Source of the DNA: Actinostola sp. cb2023
Lineage: Eukaryota; Cnidaria; Anthozoa; Actiniaria; Actinostolidae
Assembly: GCA_033675265.1 (NCBI GenBank)
Contig: JAUJYZ010001389.1
Span: 154,493 to 218,492 of the forward strand
Direction of reading: 5' to 3'
Length of the DNA: 64,000 nt
How positions within the stretch are numbered: position 1 is the stretch's first letter; each line of letters starts with the position of its first letter. Shown one piece after another: positions 12,201-24,200 of the stretch. The position numbers and the translations under genes were made by a program. Under the pieces are notes generated by a model, which was not told the origin of the DNA, searched no databases, and saw nothing but the letters and a program-made list of their open reading frames with translations.

Positions 12201-15200
12201 AGTATTGACAGTATACTATAGTATAATATCATAAACACACAATACCTTTATGACGTAAGTATTTTGGTCAGTCTTGTTCTCTACAAGGATAACCTAATGT
12301 ACAAGGGTATTATATTGATAAGTAATAGCATGGCTATGAGGTTGATTAGTGATTAAATGTACCCAGAAGCCGAGGGAGATTTTGTGGAAGTCCCGATGCC
12401 ATAGGCGAGGCTTGAGGGACATTTAATCACTAATCAACCGTGTAATTAGCCATTACCAAAACGAGCAGGGGACTGGGACCAAATCCGTAAAACTAATTCA
12501 ATAAGAAAGTAGCAAAAGTGGGCATCATTTTCTAAGAGAGCAGATCAAACTTAGCTAGTCTGGAAAGTTTGGTGAACTTCGGCTTAATATTGACGATGCT
12601 AGAGGGCATCAAAGATGTCTGTTTCCCCATACAAACTCTGTAAATTTTTGACGTTGTCCATCCAAACCATACATTCACTGTAAAATTTTGGCTGGACAAC
12701 ACAATTTCGTAATTGCATTAATTCTAATAAACTCGTTCCCAGTCCCCTGCTCGTTTAGGTAATGGCTAATAGCATTGTTTCTGAGGAAATAAGTCAAATT
12801 GTATGATTTTGTTGCCCTGTTATTGTTTACTCTAACTACTATTACTAACCTTTCCTATGACACCAATGACTGAGAATTCAGTAAGCTGTAAACGAGATGA
12901 TACGTCTTCATCACTGTAGTGTTCTACTGGACTAGACGTCGGTAGGATAGTCGTACCTATAAATTCCTAATCAATAACAAGCACTGATAATATTTCCGGA
13001 GTAAAACAAACTACGTCATCCATGTAACAAACTACGTCATCCATGTAACACTACGTCATCCATGCAACAAACTATGTCATCCATGCAACAAACTACGCCA
13101 TCCATGCAACAAACTACGCCATCCATGCAACAAACTACGTCATCCCAACAAAACGTCATCCATGTAACGTCATCCATGTAACAAACTACGTCATCCATGT
13201 AACAAACTACGTCATCCATGTAACAAACTACGTCATCCATGCAACAAACTACGTCATCCATGCAACAAACTACGTCATCCATGCAACAAACTACGTCATC
13301 CATGCAACAAACTACGTCATCCATGCAACAAACTACGTCATCCATGCAACAAACTATCCATGTCATCCATGCAACAAACTACGTCATCCATGCAACAAAC
13401 TACGTCATCCATGCAACAAACTACGTCATCCATGCAACAAACTACGTCATCCATGCAACAAACTACGTCATCCATGCAACAAACTACGTCATCCATGTAA
13501 CAAACTACGTCATCCATGTAACAAACTACGTCATCCATGTACCAAACTAAGTCATCCATGCAACAAACTACGTCATCCATGCAACAAACTACGTCATCCA
13601 TGCAACAAACTACGTCATCCATGCAACAAACTACGTCATCCATGCAACAAACTACGTCATCCATGCAACAAACTACGTCATCCATGTAACAAACTACGCC
13701 ATCCATGTAAAACTACGTCATCCATGCAACAAACTACGCCATCCATGTAAAACTACGTCATCCATGCAACAAACTACGTCATCCATGCAACAAACTACGT
13801 CATCCATGCAACAAACTACGTCATCCATGCAACAAACTACGCCATCCATGTAAAACTACGTCATCCATGCAACAAACTACGTCATCCATGCAACAAACTA
13901 CGTCATCCATGCAACAAACTACGTCATCCATGCAACAAACTACGTCATCCATGCAACAAACTACGTCATCCATGCAACAAACTACGTCATCCATGTAACA
14001 AACTACGTCATCCATGTAACAAACTACGTCATCCATGCAACAAACTACGTCATCCATGCAACAAACTACGTCATCCATGCAACAAACTACGTCATCCATG
14101 CAACAAACTACGTCATCCATGCAACAAACTACGTCATCCATGTAACAAACTACGTCATCCATGTAACAAACTACGTCATCCATGTAACAAACTACGTCAT
14201 CCATGTACCAAACTACGTCATCCATGCACCAAACTAACGTCATCCATGCAACAAACTACGTCATCCATGCAACAAACTACGTCATCCATGCAACAAACTA
14301 CGTCATCCATGCAACAAACTACGTCATCCATGTAACAAACTACGTCATCCATGCAACAAACTACGTCATCCATGTAACAAACTACGTCATCCATGTAACA
14401 AACTACGTCATCCATGTAACAAACTACGTCATCCATGTAACAAACTACGTCATCCATGTACCAAACTAAGTCATCCATGCAACAAACTACGTCATCCATG
14501 CAACAAACTACGTCATCCATGCAACAAACTACGTCATCCATGCAACAAACTACGTCATCCATGCAACAAACTACGTCATCCATGTAACAAACTACGTCAT
14601 CCATACTTGATGGCTGGTGAATGCGCAAACTGTACGTAACTAGCTGAGAATGGGTGGTAACCGCCTCCGTCAATCACCCTCCCCTTTCTGAACCCCATTT
14701 GAGCCGCTACGCAGGCTACTATGTCGGTGGTGTGCAGTACCTTAGTCGTATCGTGTATATATGCTGTATAAAGGGCTTATGTCGGTGGTGTGCAGTACCT
14801 TAGTCGTATCGTGTATATATGCTGTATAAAGGGCTTCAGCCTTTAAGAGATACTGTGCTGTCTTACGTCGTACTGCATCACGTCGCTTGGTATCTTTCTC
14901 TTCTGAAAGTTACAAATACATGCATGAGGTCAACAACTTTCTCTGTTAATGTGGACGTTTATTAACTTGCACTGTAGTGTAATTACAAGGTGAGTGTGCA
15001 AGCTACAATTTTTTTCATGAATATTATTAATGGCTAATCATAATAATTAAGGTTTTATCGTGTGATTTGGGATTACTTTGAACGAATGTATTTGTGAAAA
15101 AGTCCTAAATTGCACTTGTTATACCGGGGACTTTGTTATATAGGAGTTCATGGAATCGAGGTTCCACTGTACGTATCAAACAGATTACTACTGAACACAC

Positions 15201-18200
15201 TCGGAGTGTCTTGTATCCATCGCTTACCTTGTACTCCATTGAGTAGCAAACTTACACACTTCTTATACAGATGGAACGCCTCTTTGTACTGACCGTCAAG
15301 TTCACAGCTCAATGCATTGCGTACAACATTGGCAGCTGCAAGAAGGTAATCACCTCCAGAACAATCAAAACTTGAATTCTGTGGTAAAAACCTGCATGGT
15401 TCTTGTTGTTCCCTCGATATTTTACCAGCAATAGAAGTAGTTTGTTTATTGTAAGGTGTGCTTGTTGCAGCAGCTGCAGAGAAAACAGCAGAAGATGGGT
15501 CATCACTAGCTTCTCTTATACTAGAATTCGCGCTAGAAGGTGAGGTTTCTTCATCTCCAATCGACTCCCTGCTCGATTCTGGATCACTGCGTGGTTCGTT
15601 ATCCTCGACATCAGAAAATGGTTTCGGAAAATTCAGTTCATCGATAAACTCAGAGTTGTCTGCTTCAGATGCTAACACTTCAATATCCCCTCCTTCGCTA
15701 CACAACGACATAGCTCTCTGCAACCAACAAGACGTTTTGTCTTCTTCACTGGAATTGACTTCATCGTCACTACTTGAGCTATCCTTTCCCATATCGCTTC
15801 TTGTAAAGACATTGTCATCGTTTCCGTCAAACGACAAAGACCGTTGTATAAAAGTAGGGGGTGGGTCTGGTGTAGTGTCATCCTTGCCGTCAAATGACAA
15901 AGACCGTTGTATAAAAGTAGGGGGTGGGTCTGGTGTAGTGCCATCCTTGCCGTCAAATGACAAAGACCGTTGTATAAAAGTAGGGGGTTGATATGGTGTA
16001 GTGTCTTCAGTGCCTGCAGAGTCCAGTCCATCAGCAAGAGAAGGCTGTTTACACAACCACACACCACCAAGCTCTAGACCTGCCAAACAAACAGTACAAA
16101 TACAATGGGTGAATATCGTCATTGTTAAATTGGATATCATTACATGAATGTATCAACTCTCCCCACTAAGCTGGATAGTAACAGAAGACCCTACCTGAGA
16201 ATGTTTGGCTAATGGCCCCAGTCACACTTAAACGTTTCTCTACGAACTGTACGTTTATGCCATTTGCACCAAAGGTTATGCAGCGTTACTTTGTAGATAA
16301 TTTTCAAAATCTGTTTAGTTAAACCACTTTAAAACCTGTTTTTAATGCCTGAATGTGAATGGAGCTTCAATCAATTCCAGGTCTAATTTTGTACCATCTC
16401 TTTCACATTGATCATATCTTGACATACCTTGTGATGGTTCTTCACTTGGTGGACTTATGTGTATCTTTTCATTCTTCTGAAGTTCTGTAACATCACCATC
16501 ACTACTGGAAAAGCTTGACGGCCTGGATGAACTAGTGCTGGTACTTGCAGGTAAGTATATTCCTCCCTACAAAAACATGTAGATCAGTGGTGAAGGGAGG
16601 GGGCACAGGACAGTTGCCCCAACTACTCCCCTTCCATAAACATCAGTGGTGAAGGGAAGGGGCACAGGATAGTTGCTCCAGCCACTCCCCTTAGGGAGGG
16701 GGCACAGGACAGTTGCCCCAACCACTCCCCTTCCAAAAACATCAATGAAGGGAGGGGGCACAGGACAGTTGCCCCAACCACATCCCTTCCAAAAACATCA
16801 ATAGTGAAGGGAGGGGGCACAGGACAGTTGCCCCAACCACTCCCCTTCCAAAAACATCAGTGAAGGGAGGGGGCACGGGACAGTTGCCCCAACCACATCC
16901 CTTCCAAAAACATCAATAGTGAAGGGAGGGGGCACAGGACAGTTGCCCCAACCACTCCCCTTCCAAAAACATCAGTGAAGGTAGGGGGCACAGGACAGTT
17001 GCCCCAACCACTCCCCTTCCAAAAACATCAGTGAAGGGAGGGGGCACAGGACAGTTGTCCCAACCACTCCCCTTCCAAAAACATCAGTGAAGGGAGGGGG
17101 CACAGGACAGTTGCCCCAACCACATCCCTTCCAAAAACATCAATAGTGAAGGGAGGGGGCACGGGACAGTTGTCCCAACCACTCCCCTTTCAAACCAACA
17201 GTGGTGAAGGGAAGGGGCACAGGACAGTTGCCCCAACCACTCCCCTTAGGGAGGGGGCACAGGGCAGTTGCCCCAACCACTCCCCTTCCAAAAACATCAG
17301 TGAAGGGAGGGGGCACAGGACAGTTGCCCCAACCACATCCCTTCCAAAAACATCAATAGTGAAGGGAGGGGGCACGGGACAGTTGTCCCAACCACTCCCC
17401 TTCCAAAAACATCAGTGAAGGGAGGGGGCACAGGACAGTTGCCCCAACCACATCCCTTCCAAAAACATCAATAGTGAAGGGAGGGGGCACGGGACAGTTG
17501 TCCCAACCACTCCCCTTAGGGAGGGGGCACAGGGCAGTTGCCCCAACCACTCCCCTTCCAAAAACATCAATAGTGAAGGGAGGGGGCACGGGACAGTTGT
17601 CCCAACCACTCCCCTTTCAAACCAACAGTGGTGAAGGGAAGGGGCACAGGACAGTTGCCCCAACCACTCCCCTTAGGGAGGGGGCACAGGGCAGTTGCCC
17701 CAACCACTCCCCTTCCAAAAACATCAGTGAAGAGAGGGGGCACAGGACAGTTGCCCCATCCCCTCCCCCCCAAAATACAAGTATTGTATATATTTGACAA
17801 AGGTGAATTTTAACACATATATTTATTGTGTTGAGTGAAATCTTTACCCCTAAACACTTCTCCATGTACTCGCTATTTGCAAGCTGTGGTACCCCAGCGA
17901 CGAAATTGAGTAGATTCACAATACTTTGCCTTCTTTCCTCGATAACTGCATCATCGAATCGGTCTATAAATTGGAAATAAGTATTAATAGTGATGACGTT
18001 ATATTGATAAATCATATAAACCTGTCTAAGTTCCCCTTAAATTACTAGCCAAACAGTGATTAATACATAACAAGAAGCTCTATAACCATTCACTCAGTGG
18101 GCTTCAGCAATGAGCATTTGGTTTCCTCAGTGGTACAGACTTGCATAGGCATAGACCAAATTCATAATGGCTGCTTCTAATTTGCATAAAAGCCAAAAAA

Positions 18201-21200
18201 AAATCATTTTGGGAAAAGTATATAATATTTGATATGATAGAATGTGATTATCTAAATACTGTGTGTGTGTTTTGAAACCAAACTAGACGCTTTAATAAGC
18301 GTTCACTCGTGCCCTGGTGCGTTTGAGCACTGGGATGCATTGTAGCATGAAAGAAGTATACTGTATATTATTAACCGCTAACAGCGTGTGCATTTGTATG
18401 TTAGATAAGCGTATTAGACATACTTCCTTCAAATCGTTTTTTCTGACGATCACAAGACGACATAACTTTCCCCTAACAAGGTTTGTGAAGAAAGAGGTCG
18501 ACTGTCAATAAAACCTCATAGATCAGCTTTTAGTGATCTCGTTCCCAGACCCACTCAATTGCAGATTGTGCTTAGTCATCAAAGTTGTATTCACTGCTTA
18601 AACATTTCTCTATATTTAGATCTGAGATAACGATTATAGTCGGATCAAATCAGTGTTTGGTTACTTGTTGAGTGATAGGTGTATTCACTGCTTAAACATT
18701 TCTCTATGTTTAGATCTGAGAACGATTATAGTTATCAACTCAGTGTTTGGCTGTCAGACTTCTTGTCTCCTAGTTGAGCCACTTTATAAAGGTATTTTTG
18801 GAAAAAGGACAATCCTGGCAAGGAAACTCAAGCCATTCAGAACTATATATATTTTCGTGATAGATTCTGACAACTGACAACTGAACTTGCCCCTGCTTGA
18901 CCTCCGGTGCCTCCTGATTGGTTTGTGATTTATAATCTCTCTTGTGATGAGACTTCATGTCTCCACCTTCTATTTCATAACCAGACCGACAAAAAAAAGA
19001 AAGACGATCTGCAATTTAAGACTCCTATCCCGGTCTTCGGCCTAGGCACGAGTAATAATAAATCCCTGAGAAGATATGAACATTTGAAATTGTGAAATTG
19101 CACCAAAACGAGGCTGGTGAGGACTCACTTGAAAAATACATACAAAACTCTCTATTTACGATCTGTCATAACTCCAATGATATTTTGTCTACAACAAAGA
19201 AGCTTTCCAAGAATGTCTATTTCTAGGTACTATTTTAGATGACAGTGATCATTTGTACCAGAAACGTATCGTATCGCCTAACTAAAAATACACCATTATG
19301 AATTTGGCGTATGCACCTTTGGTACTCAGTTGATAATTTGTGGCCATAAGAAAAAGTAGGCCCATTTTTCAACTTGCCGAGTAATGAGTGAAATTTATTT
19401 TTGAAATAATATTGATTATAATAATAATTAATATTATTATTAATATTTTAATAATATAGCACATTTTAATAAGAAAAAGTAGGCCCATTTTTCAACTTGC
19501 CGAGTAATGAGTGGAATTTATTTTTGAAATAATATTGATTATAATAATAATTAATATTATTATTAATATTTTAATAATATAGCACATTTTAATAAGAAAA
19601 AGTAGGCCCATTTTTCAACTTGCCGAGTAATGAGTGGAATTTATTTTTGAAATAATATTGATTATTATAATAATTAATATTATTATTAATATTTTAATAA
19701 TATAGCACATTTTAATAAGAAAAAGTAGGCCCGTTTTTCAACTTGCCGAGTAATGAGTGGAATTTATTTTTGAAATAATATTGATTATTATAATAATTAA
19801 TATTTTAATATAATTAATATGTTATTGTCAATTTCCTTACCAAAGAAGGTTGCCTTGGGCAGGGAAGGCAATTTATCACCATCAGTTTGTTTGTAGTAAA
19901 ACTTTGAAAGTTCTTTGTGTAGTTTTTTGAATTCACTAAATCTTCTCCATATCACCACCTATTATTGCACAACACAAGGGACATCATTAGAACATACTGG
20001 GATAGATTTAACAGTCGTTTTCGTATGAGTGGGAAACCTATGGCACAGAGTTACGGTCATGGTAAGGAATTGAATACACCTATTTAACCAATCACAGCGC
20101 ACAAAATCATTGCTCATCCAATCAAAATGCATGGACATGGCACGGGCACCACACTACATGAACTGTACCATTGATAACTACTTCTCGCTTATACGAAAAC
20201 TACTCTATTCATTCATTCAACTGCCGTCCAGTTGGCTCAGTTGGTTGAGTACCGGTCTATTGTGTGGGAGGTTTGTGGTTCAAGTCCCGGCCGGACCATG
20301 AAAGTGTATATATATGACACAAAATGTTTTCTTTTGAAAATCGATTACACTGTACATATGAAGTGAATAGTGGGATGGTTCAGTATTTTGAGATTTGAGT
20401 TTTGCATTGGCGAGTTATAAAGGATTGAAATCATGATATGCTAATTTGGTGACGTCAGAGTGGGTTTAATTTATTATACAATTTAAGCACTATTGTGCAA
20501 ATTATTGACATTTTTTAATCTGGCAAAAAGTTTTCTACAATTGATATACATGTTGTTAATTTTGTTTTTCTATTTCAGAAAAGAGTGCTGCTTGGAAAAA
20601 TATAAATAAGTTATGGAAAAAACCACTCTGATGTCATCGAATTAGCATATCACGATTTCAAACCTTTATAACTCGCAAATGCGAAGTTCAAAACACAAAA
20701 TACTGAACCATCCCACTATTCACTTCATATGTAATCGATTTTCAAAATAAATTTGTTTGTGTCATATACACTTTAAATAAATGAGGAGAAGGTGCTGCCT
20801 TTGTAATTACATCTACAAATGGTTAGACCTTTCACGTCTTCTCGGATAAGGACGTTAAACCGTAGGTCCTGTCTCCCGACCATAATCTAACCTGTTTCAC
20901 GGGGGACATTAAAAGAACCTGTTGAACTCTTCGTAAGAGTAGGGGATTGTTACCCGGTTCAACAGGCTACTTCAAATTGGAGGCATAACACACTAACGTA
21001 CTAACTCCTCATGATTGTAAGCTGCTCGGCTGCCGTAGGCGCCTTTCATATGCAGCCCGAAAAAGTCCTCCATCGGTTGTAAAGCGCATTGGAATGAATG
21101 TGAAATGCGCTATATAAGAACGACCATTATTATTAGTATTTTATTTTAATATTAATATTAGCACAGCACACCTAGTCTCTCATTTTTCTCTTCATCACCA

Positions 21201-24200
21201 AAACAATGTTATCTTTCACTGGAGTCACACTCAAGTAGCATAGAAATACCCTAAACATGCAATGTATGTACACGACATGTAAGCTGTACATGTACCTTTT
21301 GTCTTGGGGTGTGGCTTATATGGGGTCAATCTAGAAAAGGTGGCCTAAATTTGCAGAAATTAACTGCTAGTGCTATCTTCTGATCAATTACGTGTGCGGT
21401 TACTAGGTTATGAACAACCTTGGAACAAAGCGCAATCTTGTTGTTATGTGAAAAACCGACTTGAATGGAAGAACTAACGTCAGTGCAGTGGAAATGACAC
21501 ATTTCTTTCATAAATATTAGTAATTATCGCTTGATTTCATTAGATGTCATTTCCAGTCCTGTGAGGAATTTTCTTAGCTGAATAGCCAACTTTCGATATA
21601 TACTTCATTTGTCGTGTACATTAGCTTAAGAGTGAGGCTCCAGGCAATAATGCTCACTGATTCATGAAAAGACAAAATAATAAATTTAATTATTCCTGGG
21701 AGCCTCACACTGAAACCTTTGTGCGTGACAAGTAGAGCATATATTGAAAGTGGCCTTCTATTGCACCTTTTCAATAGAATACTCGCTGATCGATAGCACA
21801 TGGTGGCAGTGTTTGCCCATCATTTGTAGGGAAATAATGAGATTGCTTGGTTTCAATCAGCTGTTAAAAGTCCTTGAATCTCATTAGGGACCTTTAGCAG
21901 CAGAAAATTCTAGGACGGGAACGTGAGGACGATGGCATGCACACTGACGAATAATGTTCAAAACGACTGTTGACGTTCGCAACGGCAATCTACGACGTGA
22001 AAACAGGTGAAGTGCCATCGTAGATTGCCGTCGCGGATGTCAACGGTCGTTTTGAACATTATTCGTCAGTGCGTGCGCCGTCGTCCTCATGTTCCTGTCC
22101 TAGAATTTTCTGCTGCTTAAGGTCCCTATTATTTGCCTTCAAATGACGGGCAAACACTGCCCTCCATGTGCTATCAAGCAGAGAGTATTCTATTGAAAAG
22201 GTGCAATTCAGCTGATGAAAATTCCTCACGAGACTGGAAATGACGTCTAATGAAATCAAGCAATTCAAGGAGTTTTTAAAAACAGCTGAAAGATCTATCC
22301 CACATTTAAAGAATTAGAATGTTGCATGACAATGACCACAATACAGCATGTGTCCACATAATACATCCCTTGGTGTGTCAACCTTTCATACTACTCAGTA
22401 GTATAAAGCATTAAATCTTCTCACCTCCTCAACCACTTCTGGTTGGATGCCTGTCCTTGTCACCTGACAGAAATACAACGATATTTTAGAAGGTGTTCAT
22501 GGGCAATAGTACATCAGTTTGTCACATAATATTGGAGTCAAGAAGAAAGCTGCATCTATAGACCCTATGCAAAAATGGCCGCTGCTAATTAGCATAATAG
22601 TTGTACGTTTAAAGTAGCAAAATGGTCCACAATGATAGCAAATGCTCCAAGAAAGTTAGTCTGTGAGTTTGAAGGTGAAATATTAAATTCCTGCGAAGTT
22701 ATGAGGACTTTATAGTGTTATAGTGTGAAAAAACATGAAAACGAGGCTCTAAAGGTCTCGGTTGATAAACACAAAGTCATGTATACAAAACTCTCTGTTT
22801 TTGATCTGTAATAACTTCTTGAATATTACATGTAAATGTAGGTCTTTAACAACCCAACTTTTCAATTTTGTGTATTTTGAAGTACTGTACTCTTTCCGAT
22901 GGCTGAAACAATTTGTACTGTAAAGGTTTTAGTTTGTCTATTTAAAAGGCACGGAATTATGCATAGGGTCTATTAGACTACATTCTTTGCTTTATTGAAA
23001 ATAAACCATTCAATATTGATTTTAAGTTCTGAAACTCATGAATAATTCATGGCTAATTGATGGCGACAAAAGAAAGGAAATCACTACTGTGACTTTCACC
23101 ATGTAAAAAGGCATTAAATTTACTGACGTTTTGGGCATTAGTCCTTTGTTGGAGTAACGAGTACATGTACACAGGGAATCGCACTACAATGTCTGAAATG
23201 TCAGTAAATTTAGTGCCTTTTTACACAGCCATGTCACAGATTCATTCTACACAGTTGTTGTCTGTTATTACACCAACGCAGTCTCTACTTAGTAGTTTAA
23301 AGGGGGACTATGTAAATCGTTCAAAATTTGATTTAGCTGAAACTTCACTGAAATAATGTCAAAGACCCATACAATCACTGGTTCATTTTTTTCTCAGATA
23401 TTCCAATGGAAAGTAATACATTTTTATGAATCTTTAGAGCCTGGTGTTAGTGACGTCACATACTCAACCCAAACAATCAACATGGCTTCGCTCCATACAT
23501 TTGTTCATGTTTAATGTCTCTGAATTACTTTATTTCTATGAAGCTAAACGTTTGTGTGAAGGAGTTTTCTTACATTATTTGTGCTTAGGATTGATTGTTT
23601 GACTAGTTTTCACGGTTGATCACAAAATACAAAGAAATGTATGGAACTGAATGTTTGGGTTGAGTAAGTGACGTCACTGACACCTCTAAAGATTCATAAA
23701 AATATAGTACTTCCCTCTCCAATATTGAGAAAATATTTTAACTAGTGATTATGAGACCCTTCAAGATTATTTCAGTGAAGTTTCAGCTAAATCAAATTTT
23801 GAACGATTTACGACCTAACCGGTAGTCCCTTAGTATCAGTTTATCTTTAAGTAATTACATCAATTTCAAACACGAGAAAGGGTTCTTCCTCTTTCAAAAC
23901 ACCTCAAAGCTTGTTAAATCTTTTTTTCCTACTCATTATATACTCAGTGTTTAGAAATTTTTTTTATCATGTTTGATTTAATCACCCCCAACTAGACAGA
24001 GTAGTTATTATGGTAAGTTATCTGACCATGATAGACATTATATTTATTGTCAAAATAGATAAAGTGTAAGGTCTCAGTGAGGCAAAATTGTGTCTGTGTT
24101 TTAAGGTGTTGACCATGGTTTATTTATTTATTCTCATTGCCAATGAATTCCATGTGAATCTACTCCAGCCCTCAAAGATGTACATGTACAACCAAGAGGT

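Noticed and set aside
13037..14673. Long frames on both strands with VCCMDD or THATNYVIH repeats
   Set aside because: The 21-base repeat length is a multiple of three, so open frames arise automatically. The region is inside an intron.
15148..16140. A separate 330-codon single-exon gene
   Set aside because: The frame includes intron at both ends. The acceptor at 16080 and donor at 15227 make it one internal exon of the RPS6KC1-like gene.
16567..17800. Pro/Gly-rich frames on both strands
   Set aside because: They are generated by the GC-rich minisatellite within an RPS6KC1-like intron and have no splice support.
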